A stretch of DNA of 64,000 bases, from NCBI RefSeq assembly GCF_026000435.1, contig NZ_AP026764.1:1054001-1118000 (forward strand). The letters run 5' to 3'. The position numbers were made by a program, and so were the translations under genes. The notes below the pieces were generated by a model. The model worked only from the letters and a program-made list of their open reading frames with translations. It was not told the origin of the DNA and made no database searches. The stretch is from Vibrio sp. STUT-A11. GTDB lineage: Bacteria > Pseudomonadota > Gammaproteobacteria > Enterobacterales > Vibrionaceae. This document shows, in pieces, positions 42,630 to 51,652 of the stretch; positions within the stretch are counted from its first letter, which is position 1; each line of letters begins with the position of its first letter.

Positions 42630-44015
42630 TTAGGTTAGTGTTGTCACTAAGTGATCGGTGGAGGAGTAGACCAGCTTACCATCAACGTAGGTGGCATCTA
42701 CGTTTCGATCATCCCCTAATATCATCAGCGCGAACAGCTTATCTTCTAAACTTTTCGCATGTTGCTGTCGAAGGTGTTGTAAGTCTGTTGCGGCCCAGTC
42801 TAAGACTGCAAAATCAGCTTCTTTGCCTATTTCAAAGTTACCAACTTTGTCGTCGATACTGAGTGATTTCGCCCCGCCAAGAGTCGCGAGGTACAATCCT
42901 TTGAATGGGGACAGTTTTTTATCTTGTAGCTGCATGACTTTATAAGCTTCATTTAACGTCTGAAACTGGCTAAAACTGGTGCCAGCACCGACGTCAGTCC
43001 CTAATCCCACACGAACATTCTTCTGTTCTGCTTTCTCTAAGTCGAAAAGCCCGCTACCAAGAAACAGATTCGAGGTAGGACAGAACGAGATTACAGAATC
43101 CGTACCGTCAAAAGCATCCCACTCCCGTTCAGTGAGATGAATCGCATGGGCAAAGACGGAGCGATCACCAGCCAGACCGTAGTGTTGGTAGACAGAAAAA
43201 TAGTCTTCGTGTTCAGGGAAAAGAGACTTCACCCATTCCACTTCATTTTTGCTTTCAGAGAGGTGAGTTTGAACGTAAACATCGGGGAACTCTGCTTTGA
43301 GTTTGCCAGCTGCCGTTAATTGCTCACGCGACGACGTAGGAGCAAACCTTGGGGTAATGGCGTATTGAAGACGTTTGTGATTATGCCATTTCTCAATCAG
43401 TGCCTTGCTATCACTGTAACTAGACTCTGGCGTGTCGAGTAAGTAGTCCGGTGCATTACGATCCATCATCACTTTACCGGCAATAATGCGCATGTTCTTC
43501 TCAAGCGACTCTTCAAACAGGGCATCGATGGATTCGGGATGAACCGTACCAAACACTAAAGCGCTGGTGGTACCGTTTTTTAGCAGCTCATTAATAAAGA
43601 ATCGGGAGATCACTTTTGCATGTATTTTGTCTTCAAACTGCTTCTCGGTTGGGAAGGTATAATTCTCTAACCATTCAAGTAGCTGCTTGCCATACGAAGC
43701 AATCATCTCTGTTTGAGGGTAGTGAATGTGAGTATCAATAAAGCCCGGCACGATAAGTTTGCCGCGATAATCCACGATTTCGGCATATTGAGTTGTATCT
43801 GAATCGCTGAACGCTTTCACGTCTTTGATGAGACCATCTTCAACGACTAACAGACCGTCTTCAAAATATTGAAAAGCGTGTTTGGGGTTGGTGACCTTGG
43901 CGGGATCTTCGAGAAAGTGGAGCAAGCTCGCACGGATCGCCATTGTTTTCGGCATCGAGTCAGAAGAAAATGGTTCAGTATTCTTTAAGTATAGAACGTT
44001 CGATTTGTGGTTCAT
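42630..44015 (-). CDS. guaD: Guanine deaminase
   Basis: A 461-residue amidohydrolase that converts guanine to xanthine. Zinc-ligand motifs are GFIDTHIHYPQTEM (about residue 92), the His in VQTHLSESKNEVEW and VFAHAIHLTE, and the Asp in VGLGTDVGAGTSFS; this set and length fit GuaD. Start ATG 44015 with GGAG upstream. No purine-uptake partner is adjacent. Confidence 0.93.
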   Translation of the reverse strand: MNHKSNVLYLKNTEPFSSDSMPKTMAIRASLLHFLEDPAKVTNPKHAFQYFEDGLLVVEDGLIKDVKAFSDSDTTQYAEIVDYRGKLIVPGFIDTHIHYPQTEMIASYGKQLLEWLENYTFPTEKQFEDKIHAKVISRFFINELLKNGTTSALVFGTVHPESIDALFEESLEKNMRIIAGKVMMDRNAPDYLLDTPESSYSDSKALIEKWHNHKRLQYAITPRFAPTSSREQLTAAGKLKAEFPDVYVQTHLSESKNEVEWVKSLFPEHEDYFSVYQHYGLAGDRSVFAHAIHLTEREWDAFDGTDSVISFCPTSNLFLGSGLFDLEKAEQKNVRVGLGTDVGAGTSFSQFQTLNEAYKVMQLQDKKLSPFKGLYLATLGGAKSLSIDDKVGNFEIGKEADFAVLDWAATDLQHLRQQHAKSLEDKLFALMILGDDRNVDATYVDGKLVYSSTDHLVTTLT

Positions 44016-44420
44016 AAGTCACTCCATTGAATATGTTTGATACTCATGGTTTTTGACTTATCTGCGTAAGCCCTTGTCAATAGAGTAGTGTATGTAACAA
44101 CCGAAAACCATTAAAAGCAAAGTGACTAAGCCAGAAGTATGCCAGCTTGTGGAATCTAGATAGATAGCTGACTTATGGCATTTATTTTTGCCGCTATAGG
44201 AGCGTTATACGAACCAAACTGGTGAATGATATAGAATATTTGACCTCAAGTGGTGCATTGGCTTGACGTGATAGCAAAGTGGTGATGATGGATGGAATTG
44301 TTTGTTTACGAGCTACGATAACACGCCTACATTTCTATATGTGTAACCAAAATCAAGTGATTCGCAGACTGCACGGATTAATGTCGAGCGACACAAAATA
44401 TCAAGCGTAGGGAAGGTGGG
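44016..44420. other. 405-bp intergenic gap with no recognised element
   Basis: It separates divergent guaD and the aldo/keto reductase. I see no ORF, strong palindrome, terminator or repeat here; it presumably holds both promoters. Confidence 0.4.
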
Positions 44421-45260
44421 ATGGCTGAATTTATTTTACCCAGTGGTAATGTGATACCACAGTTGGGGCTGGGAAGTTGGTACATGGGCGAGGACCCACG
44501 ATCGCGACAACAGGAAATCGACGCGTTACGCTTTGGTATTGAATATGGAGCGAAGTTAATCGACTGCGCAGAGATGTATGGCGAAGGTGAAGCCGAACGT
44601 ATTGCTGGAGAAGCAATGGCTGGTTATCGTGACAGATTGTATGTGGTCAGCAAGTTTTATCCTCATAACGCTTCCCGAGAGGGTGTTATTGCGGCTTGTG
44701 AACGAAGTCTTACTCGATTAAATACGGATTATTTGGATCTTTATCTGCTTCATTGGTCAGGTACCGTCCCGTTTGAGGAAACGCTGGAAGCACTTTATCA
44801 GCTAAAAACCCAAGGCAAAATTCGTGACTATGGGGTGAGTAATCTTGATATCGATGAGCTGGAAGATTTCTGCGCGGCTGATAAGGTTGGACTATGCGCA
44901 ACAGATCAAGTGCTCTATAACCTGTCGCATCGTGAACCTGAATGGGCGGTGAAACCGTTTTGCGACAAACACCACATGGCGATGATGGCTTATTGCCCGC
45001 TTGATCAAGGTGCTTTGGTACACCATCCAGATTTGATGAATATCGCGGAACGTCATCAAGCGACCGCAGCTCAAATTGCATTAGCCTGGCTCACTCGACA
45101 AAAGGGCGTGATTGCAATTCCTAAATCCAGCTCGATAGCAAGGACGAAAGAGAATCTAGATTCAGCAAAAATCGTATTGACCGATGAGGATATTCGAGAG
45201 CTAGACAAAGCCTTTCCTGCACCCGCTAACCAACATGAGGGTAGGATTGCCATTCGATGA
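44421..45260 (+). CDS. Aldo/keto reductase
   Basis: A 279-residue aldo/keto reductase of the YtbE/DkgA-like size class. The catalytic tetrad is Asp and Tyr in IDCAEMYGEGEAE, Lys in VVSKFYP and His in LYLLHWSG; the NADPH-binding end has AIPKSSSIARTKENL. Start ATG with GGGAAGGTGGG upstream. It is convergent with the DeoR regulator (8 bp gap). A role in the sugar-acid module is possible but unproven. Confidence 0.9.
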   Translation: MAEFILPSGNVIPQLGLGSWYMGEDPRSRQQEIDALRFGIEYGAKLIDCAEMYGEGEAERIAGEAMAGYRDRLYVVSKFYPHNASREGVIAACERSLTRLNTDYLDLYLLHWSGTVPFEETLEALYQLKTQGKIRDYGVSNLDIDELEDFCAADKVGLCATDQVLYNLSHREPEWAVKPFCDKHHMAMMAYCPLDQGALVHHPDLMNIAERHQATAAQIALAWLTRQKGVIAIPKSSSIARTKENLDSAKIVLTDEDIRELDKAFPAPANQHEGRIAIR

Positions 45261-45268
45261 TTCTTTTA

Positions 45269-46042
45269 TCAGCCCAGAGAGGGTAATTTATCAAGCACGG
45301 TCAAACCTTTATCCATAAGCTCTACTTTAACGACTTGCGATAGGTTCTGATCGGTGATGATGCCATCAAACTCCTCAATATCTAACGCGTGGAAACTACC
45401 GACACGACCATATTTTGTAGAGTCGGTGATCAGGTAGTTTGTTTGCGCCGCTTTTGCTATGGCTTTTTTTACCCACACTTTGCCTTCATTGGGTGTAGAT
45501 AATCCTTTTAGACTCCAAGATGAAGACGATATGAAGGCGATATCAATGTTCATCCCCGCGAGGAACTCAGCAACCTTTCCGCCAATACTCGATTGGTTTT
45601 CGCGATCAACCTTTCCACCTGTATGGTATAGCTCACATTGACTATGGGTCATTAGGTAAGCCGCTATCGAAAAGTCATTGGTGATTACCAGTAGATCCTC
45701 TCGGTCGACGATTCGATGGGCAATACTTAACGCCGTTGTGCCTGCATCCAAATATACTGTGGCATCTTTATCAATTAACGTCGCGGCAATTTGAGCAATG
45801 TGCGCCTTTTCATCAGCCTGTTGTTCTACTTTCGCATCGTGTGACAATTCACTATGCAGTACCTGAGCAAGCTGCACCCCGCCGGAAACAGAGACCACTT
45901 TTCCCGAAGACTCTAGTTTCACAATATCACGACGAATCGTCATATGTGACACACCGAGATGCTCTGTTAAATCGGAGATACTGAGAACTTCTTGATGTGA
46001 TAGAAGGGACAAAATTGTTCTTTGACGTTCTGCTGGAATCAT
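45269..46042 (-). CDS. DeoR-family repressor, likely of the threonate operon
   Basis: 257 residues with an N-terminal DeoR HTH (IPAERQRTILSLL, then GVSHMTIRRDIVKLE at about residues 30-44) and a C-terminal sugar-phosphate-sensing DeoR domain (TVYLDAGTTALSIAHRI, then DSTKYGRVGSFH). It is divergent from ltnD across 280 bp containing repeated GTGAAC/GTTCAC elements. The effector is probably a pathway phosphate intermediate (family inference). Confidence 0.9.
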   Translation of the reverse strand: MIPAERQRTILSLLSHQEVLSISDLTEHLGVSHMTIRRDIVKLESSGKVVSVSGGVQLAQVLHSELSHDAKVEQQADEKAHIAQIAATLIDKDATVYLDAGTTALSIAHRIVDREDLLVITNDFSIAAYLMTHSQCELYHTGGKVDRENQSSIGGKVAEFLAGMNIDIAFISSSSWSLKGLSTPNEGKVWVKKAIAKAAQTNYLITDSTKYGRVGSFHALDIEEFDGIITDQNLSQVVKVELMDKGLTVLDKLPSLG

Positions 46043-46095
46043 TATTTAACTTCATGTTTTTGTTTTTCAGTATCCTAACAATCTTTCTCTGGCTT

Positions 46096-46144
46096 GTGAA
46101 CATCTGTGAATATATGTTGCGTTCACGGTGTTAAGGATGTGAAC
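46096..46144. promoter_or_regulatory. Cluster of GTGAAC/GTTCAC half-sites (candidate DeoR operator)
   Basis: GTGAAC (46096-46101), GTGAAT (46106-46111), GTTCAC (46121-46126) and GTGAAC (46139-46144) lie within 49 bp, close to the DeoR gene. Related TTCACA/TCACAA sequences occur near 46250-46265 before ltnD. Repeated half-sites of this kind are typical of DeoR-family control. Confidence 0.45.
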
Positions 46145-46322
46145 TCACTCAAAACAACGGTGTTACTACACTTATAACAAGTGAAATATCAGTTGAATGT
46201 TAATATTTGTTAAAAATGTGACTTAAAGCGGAGTCTAGATGTTTAGATTCACATATAATCACAATCAATAAACAAGAATTAACAAAATTCAGTTCAATAT
46301 TTACCAAGAAGGCATTGTTACT

Positions 46323-47222
46323 ATGAGTGAAGTTCAATCTGTCGGTGTGATCGGTTTAGGCTCAATGGGTATGGGCGCGGCAAAATCTTGTGTGCGTGCA
46401 GGCCTTGATGTGTATGGTTTTGACTTAAATCCCAAAGCTCTTGAAGAGCTTGCAGAATTTGGTGCGAAAGCTGTGTCAACCAACGCTGTAGAGCTTGCAG
46501 ATAAATTAGATTCCGTTCTGGTTCTGGTCGTAAATGCACAACAAGTGAACACCGTATTGTTTAAGACTGGCCTTGCAGCAGCATTGAAACCAAACACGCC
46601 AGTCATGGTGTCAGCAACCATTTCTGCAGAAGACGCTAAGCAAATAGAAACAAAGCTTGCTGAGCACAACCTGATCATGCTGGATGCACCTGTATCTGGC
46701 GGCGCAGTAAAAGCTGAAGCTGGTGAAATGACAATCATGGCATCTGGTGCGCAAAGTACATTTGATGCACTGGATCCGGTACTCAAAGCAACCGCAGCCA
46801 AAGTTTACAACATCGGTGAAGCGATTGGCCTTGGCGCGACAGTCAAGATCATCCACCAGCTATTAGCAGGGGTTCATATTGCGGCAGGTGCAGAAGCTAT
46901 GGCACTCGCGGCGCGTGCAAACATCCCTCTTGATCTTATGTACGATGTGGTGACAAACGCTGCGGGTAACTCTTGGATGTTTGAGAACCGTATGAAGCAT
47001 GTGGTTGATGGTGATTACTCAGCAAAATCGATGGTCGATATCTTTGTTAAGGATCTCAACCTCGTTTCAGACACAGCGAAAGACCTTAAGTTTCCTTTGC
47101 CGCTTTCAAGTACAGCTTTGAACATGTTTGTCAGTGCGAGCAATGCAGGCTTTGGTCAAGAAGATGACAGCGCTGTTATCAAAATTTTTGATGGCATCGA
47201 ATTACCTGGCGTAGATAAGTAA
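46323..47222 (+). CDS. ltnD: L-threonate dehydrogenase
   Basis: A 299-residue beta-hydroxyacid dehydrogenase (NAD-binding GVIGLGSMGMGAAKSCVRAG at residues 8-27, substrate motif DAPVSGGAVKAEAGEM, catalytic Lys in ATVKIIHQLL). It oxidises the C2 hydroxyl of L-threonate to 2-oxo-tetronate. The LtnD assignment rests on this family plus the otnK-otnC-otnI genes directly downstream. Confidence 0.9.
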   Translation: MSEVQSVGVIGLGSMGMGAAKSCVRAGLDVYGFDLNPKALEELAEFGAKAVSTNAVELADKLDSVLVLVVNAQQVNTVLFKTGLAAALKPNTPVMVSATISAEDAKQIETKLAEHNLIMLDAPVSGGAVKAEAGEMTIMASGAQSTFDALDPVLKATAAKVYNIGEAIGLGATVKIIHQLLAGVHIAAGAEAMALAARANIPLDLMYDVVTNAAGNSWMFENRMKHVVDGDYSAKSMVDIFVKDLNLVSDTAKDLKFPLPLSSTALNMFVSASNAGFGQEDDSAVIKIFDGIELPGVDK

Positions 47223-47246
47223 GCGTACTAGAGTGGAGAAGTAAGT

Positions 47247-48503
47247 ATGTTATTAGGCGTTATCGCGGATGACTTTACTGGCGCAACCGATATTGCAGGT
47301 TTTCTGGTTGAAAACGGCATGCGAACTGTGCAATTAAACGGAATCCCAGCAACAGAGATTGACGTAAACGCGGATGCGGTTGTGATCAGTCTGAAATCTC
47401 GTTCATGCCCTGTTGACGAAGCAATCCAAGACTCTGTCGCAGCACTTCAGTGGCTGCAAGAACAAGGTTGCCAGCAGTTCTATTTCAAGTACTGCTCTAC
47501 ATTTGACAGTACACCAGAAGGCAATATTGGCCCTGTTACTGACGCATTACTGGCTGAACTTGGTGAAGACTTCACGATCGTTTGTCCTGCTCTGCCAGTA
47601 AATGGTCGTACGGTCTACAACGGGCATCTGTTTGTATTCGAGGATCTGCTCAGCGACTCTGGTATGCGTAATCACCCAGTGACACCGATGACTGATTCAA
47701 GCCTGCTTCGCATGATGAACGCTCAGTCAAAAGGTACAACTGGCTTGGTGAATTTCCAAACGATTGAACAAGGTGTTCAAACAGTAGTACAGCGTTTTTC
47801 TGAACTAAAAGAGAAAGGTCATCATTACGCGGTAACGGATGCATTTAACTCCCAGCATCTCGTCACACTAGGCGAAGCCGCTAAGTCACTAAAACTCGTG
47901 ACAGGTGGCTCAGGTCTGGCTGCAGGGCTTGCTAAAAACTGGGTTGAACAGCTCGAAGATCAGACTGATGCGAAGCAAGCTGGTAACCCCGTAAAAGCAC
48001 CAACGGTGGTATTTTCTGGCTCATGCTCTGTGATGACCAATCAACAAGTTTCAGTTTATAAGCAACAAGCCCCTCATTTTGCTATCGATGTTGAGGCCTG
48101 TCTGACTAATAAGGATTACTCAGATGTCGTTTTTGATTGGGTAATGACAAATATCGCAAGTGAATTCGCACCTTTAGTTTACGCGACCGCGGATGCGAGC
48201 GCTCTGAAAGCGATTCAAGAGCAATATGGCGCTCAGGCTTCAAGTCACGCGGTAGAGCAGTTCTTCAGCCAACTCGCCGTCAAGCTTCAATCAAATGGTG
48301 TGAGGAACTTTATTGTCGCAGGAGGAGAAACCTCAGGTGTTGTAACTCAAAGCCTGAAAGTAAAAGGCTTCCATATTGGCCCTCAAATCGCACCTGGTGT
48401 GCCTTGGGTTAAATCGGTAGAAGGCGAGCTTTCTCTGGCACTTAAATCTGGCAACTTTGGCGACGAAAACTTTTTCGCTAAAGCCCAATCATTCTTTGCG
48501 TGA
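47247..48503 (+). CDS. otnK: 3-oxo-tetronate kinase
   Basis: A 418-residue four-carbon acid sugar kinase (former DUF1537) with the N-terminal signature IADDFTGATDIAGFL (about residues 6-20) and the C-terminal nucleotide-binding motif VAGGETSGVVTQSL. It phosphorylates 3-oxo-tetronate at C4. It lies 24 bp after ltnD; its stop is 11 bp before otnC. Confidence 0.93.
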   Translation: MLLGVIADDFTGATDIAGFLVENGMRTVQLNGIPATEIDVNADAVVISLKSRSCPVDEAIQDSVAALQWLQEQGCQQFYFKYCSTFDSTPEGNIGPVTDALLAELGEDFTIVCPALPVNGRTVYNGHLFVFEDLLSDSGMRNHPVTPMTDSSLLRMMNAQSKGTTGLVNFQTIEQGVQTVVQRFSELKEKGHHYAVTDAFNSQHLVTLGEAAKSLKLVTGGSGLAAGLAKNWVEQLEDQTDAKQAGNPVKAPTVVFSGSCSVMTNQQVSVYKQQAPHFAIDVEACLTNKDYSDVVFDWVMTNIASEFAPLVYATADASALKAIQEQYGAQASSHAVEQFFSQLAVKLQSNGVRNFIVAGGETSGVVTQSLKVKGFHIGPQIAPGVPWVKSVEGELSLALKSGNFGDENFFAKAQSFFA

Positions 48504-48514
48504 GTGAGGTACGA

Positions 48515-49162
48515 ATGAGCAACAATTCTAAGACGGAGCAACAGCTTCGAGAAGAAATGGTAACACTGGCGCGTTCTATGTTTGAGCGCGGCTATGCCAC
48601 TGGTGGTGCGGGCAACCTGTCAATAAAATTACCCAATGGTCACTTTCTGGCAACACCGACTGGTTCTTCATTTGGCCGCCTTGTAGCAGAAGAGTTATCC
48701 GTAGTGGATATCGATGGTAATCATATCTCAGGTAAGAAGCCTTCAAAAGAAGTGGCATTCCATTTGGCAATTTACCGTAGTAAATCTGAGTGCAACGCAA
48801 TTGTGCACCTGCACTCTACTTATTTGACTGCGCTGTCTTGTCTGGAAGGGCTGGATCGTGACAACGCAATAAAAGCGTTTACTCCATATTATGTGATGCG
48901 TATTGGTGAGTTGCCTGTTATTCCTTACCTTCGCCCAGGTGATCCTCAAATTGCCGAGGAACTTTCAAAGCGAGCAGGCGATTATCGCGCATTCTTATTA
49001 GCAAATCACGGTCCTGTTATCACTGGCGAAGACTTTGAAGATGCAGTGGATAATGCCGAGGAACTTGAAGAAACAGCGAAGCTGGCGTTCATTCTCAAAG
49101 ATAAAAAAATCCGCTACTTAACTGATGAAGAAGTCCAAGACCTGAAAGGGAGAGGTAAATAA
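48515..49162 (+). CDS. otnC: 3-oxo-tetronate 4-phosphate decarboxylase
   Basis: A 215-residue class II aldolase/adducin-family protein that decarboxylates 3-oxo-tetronate 4-phosphate to dihydroxyacetone phosphate. Metal-binding His residues are in NAIVHLHSTYLTAL and the C-terminal AFLLANHGPVITG; the phosphate loop is TGGAGNLS. ATG 48515 is preferred (GAGTGAGG upstream) over GTG 48500, which overlaps the otnK stop. Confidence 0.92.
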   Translation: MSNNSKTEQQLREEMVTLARSMFERGYATGGAGNLSIKLPNGHFLATPTGSSFGRLVAEELSVVDIDGNHISGKKPSKEVAFHLAIYRSKSECNAIVHLHSTYLTALSCLEGLDRDNAIKAFTPYYVMRIGELPVIPYLRPGDPQIAEELSKRAGDYRAFLLANHGPVITGEDFEDAVDNAEELEETAKLAFILKDKKIRYLTDEEVQDLKGRGK

Positions 49163-49938
49163 TGTCTAAGTTTGCAGCAAATCTCACTCTGTTATTTACA
49201 GAAGTACCATTTCTGGAACGTTTTGAAAAAGCACACCAGGCGGGTTTTAAAGCGGTGGAATATCTTTTCCCTTACGCATACGAGCCACAGGAACTGGCAG
49301 ACAAAATGCAGCAATTTGGATTCGAACAAGCCCTGTTCAACATGCCTCCTGGTGACTGGGATGCTGGCGAAAAAGGCTTTGCCGCAATCCCTGACCGCGA
49401 AGATGAGTTTAAAGCCAGTGTAGACACCGCGTTAATGTATGCCGACAAGTTGAATTGCAAAAAGGTCCACGCAATGTCTGGCATCGTTGATAAGCAATTT
49501 ACTCGCGAGCAACATGTAGAAACGTTTATCGCCAACATTCGTTATGCAGCAGACAAGTTTGCTGAGCATGGCATTGAGCTCATGATCGAGCCGTTAAATA
49601 GCCGTGATGTTCCCAACTACTTTATCGCTCATCAGCGTGAAGCTGTCGAGTTAATTAAGCAAGTCAACCGACCAAATGTGAAGCTGCAACTGGATCTTTA
49701 CCACGCACAAATTATGGACGGTGATTTAAGCACCCTTATCCGTGAGGTTGCGCCGTACACGGGTCATATTCAAATCGCGTCAGTCCCAGAAAGACACGAG
49801 CCTTCTGAAGGAGAACTGAACTATCCGCATCTGTTCGATGTTTTAGACGACTCAGGTTATCAGGGCTGGATCGGTTGTGAATACAACCCAAGAAACACCA
49901 CAGAGCAAGGACTCAATTGGGTCAAGCCGTACCTGTAA
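49162..49938 (+). CDS. otnI: 2-oxo-tetronate isomerase
   Basis: A 258-residue TIM-barrel protein of the hydroxypyruvate isomerase-like family (NLTLLFTEVPFLERFEKA near the start, HAMSGIVD, MIEPLNSRDVPNYF with catalytic Glu, QLDLYHAQIMDGD, GCEYNPRNTT). It interconverts 2-oxo- and 3-oxo-tetronate between LtnD and OtnK. Its ATG overlaps the otnC stop by one base. Confidence 0.92.
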   Translation: MSKFAANLTLLFTEVPFLERFEKAHQAGFKAVEYLFPYAYEPQELADKMQQFGFEQALFNMPPGDWDAGEKGFAAIPDREDEFKASVDTALMYADKLNCKKVHAMSGIVDKQFTREQHVETFIANIRYAADKFAEHGIELMIEPLNSRDVPNYFIAHQREAVELIKQVNRPNVKLQLDLYHAQIMDGDLSTLIREVAPYTGHIQIASVPERHEPSEGELNYPHLFDVLDDSGYQGWIGCEYNPRNTTEQGLNWVKPYL

Positions 49939-49956
49939 AGAATAAAGATATAAGAG

Positions 49957-49975
49957 GGCTTTGCTGAGCGAAGCC
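49957..49975 (+). other. Small hairpin between otnI and gntP
   Basis: GGCTTTGC (49957-49964) and GCGAAGCC (49968-49975) pair with one T-G wobble around a 3-nt loop. There is no T tract, so it is more likely an mRNA processing or stability element than a terminator. Confidence 0.4.
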
Positions 49976-50095
49976 AGATGAAAAATAAAGATAACTTAGT
50001 CAAAAAGATTAAGTGTCATAAATAACAATAAGTGCTTTGGGCATAACTTGATTGCCCATAGCACAAACCCTACACACGAGACAAAGGAAACAAAA

Positions 50096-51550
50096 ATGGA
50101 CGGAGCATTAATAGGAATTGTGATTGGCATCATTGCCATGATGGGGATGATAGTAAAAACACGTATCCCAGTAGCACTCGCAATGGTTATTGCCAGTATC
50201 ATTATGGGCTTATTTGCAGGCATGGCCCCAACCGATCTAATTAACGCGATCAAAGCTGGCTTTGGTGGCGTACTGGGCGGTATCGGTTTAATCATCGCAT
50301 TTGGCGTTATCATGGGCGCGTGTTTTGAACGCTCTGGCGCTGCGGTTCGTATGGCGAAAACCTTCGTGAAAATTTGTGGTAAAGGTCGTGAGGATCTTGC
50401 GCTTGGTTTTACCGGCGTGCTCGTGGCAATCCCTGTATTCTGTGACTCTGCGTATATCATTTTACACTCTCTCGTTCGCGCAATTTCACGTGATACGGGT
50501 AAGTCTGCGGTTGGTTTAGGTGTCACTCTTGCCCTAGGTCTACTGATCACTCACGCTCTTGTGCCGCCAACACCAGGCCCAGTTGCAGTTGCTGGTATTC
50601 TTGGCGTTGACCTTGGTGAATACATGCTTTGGGGCTTAATGGTATCAATCCCAATGATGCTGCTATCGATGATTTATATTCGCCGTGTAGGTAATGAATA
50701 CTACCGAGTTCCAAATGGCGAGTCTTGGATCACTAACCAAGCGGATTGGGCGAACCTTGAAAAAGTAAAAGCTTCAGATGACAAAGATCTACCTGGTAAC
50801 TTCTTATCGTTCGGTCCTATCCTAGTTCCAATCGCACTTATCCTAATCAACACGCTAATTGGCAAAGGGGATTCAGCATTACATACCACACTTTCTCTAT
50901 TGGGTAACCCAGTGGTTGCAGTTGGTCTTGGTGTTCTGATGGCACTTTATGGTTTAACTCGTAAGATTGAACGCAAAGATATGGTTGGCTCAATGGACGA
51001 TGCCTTATCGACAACGGGTTTAATCCTTGTAGTAACAGGTTGTGGTGGCGCAATGGGTGCAGTACTAAAAGCGTCTGGTGCGGGTCCACAGGTTGCTGAA
51101 GCAATTGCAAGTAGTGGTATTCCACCACTATTAGTTCCACTGGCCATTGCATCAATGCTGCGCTTAATCCAAGGCTCTGCTACCGCCTCTATGATGGTGG
51201 CGGCAACAATGACATTGCCTTTAGTTGAGACTCTTGGTTTGGATCCTGTTTTTGTAGCGCTAGCGTGTGCCGTAGGCCCGGTAGGCTTCTCACACCTAAA
51301 TGACTCTTACTTCCACATCATCAACCGTACGTTAGGCATTACAGAGCTAACGGATCAATTGAAAATTTGGTCGGTATCGTCAACGATTGCTTGGGCTATC
51401 GGTGCATCAATCATCATGGTGCTAAACTTAATGTTTGGTAAAGGTGGTACTTACATCGACCCACTAGTACCAGTAGCTGTACTTGCAGCCGTTATTATTG
51501 CGCTAAAAATCAAAAGCAGTAAAACAAACTCAGTAGAGTCGGTTGCCTAA
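50096..51550 (+). CDS. GntP-family sugar-acid permease
   Basis: A 484-residue polytopic permease of the GntP (gluconate:H+ symporter) family with about 12-14 hydrophobic segments. Typical blocks are GGVLGGIGLIIAFGVIMGACFERSG near residue 60 and the C-terminal GPVGFSHLNDSYFHIINR. ATG 50096 follows AAAGGAAA; the upstream TTG is rejected. As part of the ltn-otn cluster it most likely imports threonate or a related four-carbon acid. Confidence 0.9.
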   Translation: MDGALIGIVIGIIAMMGMIVKTRIPVALAMVIASIIMGLFAGMAPTDLINAIKAGFGGVLGGIGLIIAFGVIMGACFERSGAAVRMAKTFVKICGKGREDLALGFTGVLVAIPVFCDSAYIILHSLVRAISRDTGKSAVGLGVTLALGLLITHALVPPTPGPVAVAGILGVDLGEYMLWGLMVSIPMMLLSMIYIRRVGNEYYRVPNGESWITNQADWANLEKVKASDDKDLPGNFLSFGPILVPIALILINTLIGKGDSALHTTLSLLGNPVVAVGLGVLMALYGLTRKIERKDMVGSMDDALSTTGLILVVTGCGGAMGAVLKASGAGPQVAEAIASSGIPPLLVPLAIASMLRLIQGSATASMMVAATMTLPLVETLGLDPVFVALACAVGPVGFSHLNDSYFHIINRTLGITELTDQLKIWSVSSTIAWAIGASIIMVLNLMFGKGGTYIDPLVPVAVLAAVIIALKIKSSKTNSVESVA

Positions 51551-51570
51551 CAAAAACAAACAATAAATCC

Positions 51571-51611
51571 AGAAACCCATATTGGAAAATTCAATATGGG
51601 TTTCTTTATTA
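51571..51611 (+). terminator. Intrinsic terminator after the GntP-family permease gene
   Basis: A 14-bp perfect stem AGAAACCCATATTG (51571-51584) / CAATATGGGTTTCT (51592-51605) with a 7-nt loop and a TTTATTA tail. It sits between the permease gene and the glycerate kinase gene, so the kinase is partly uncoupled. Confidence 0.88.
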
Positions 51612-51652
51612 CCTTTGTGTAGTCTAGAAGCCTAATGCCTTAGGAGAATAAA

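Noticed and set aside
46334..46801. A 155-residue open frame antisense to ltnD
   Set aside because: Lies wholly within ltnD, has no recognisable domain and is Ser/Ala-rich.
49996..50550. A 184-residue open frame antisense to the GntP-family permease gene
   Set aside because: Its composition (Ile/Pro/Ala/Met-rich) is what the reverse complement of a membrane protein gives; no independent support.
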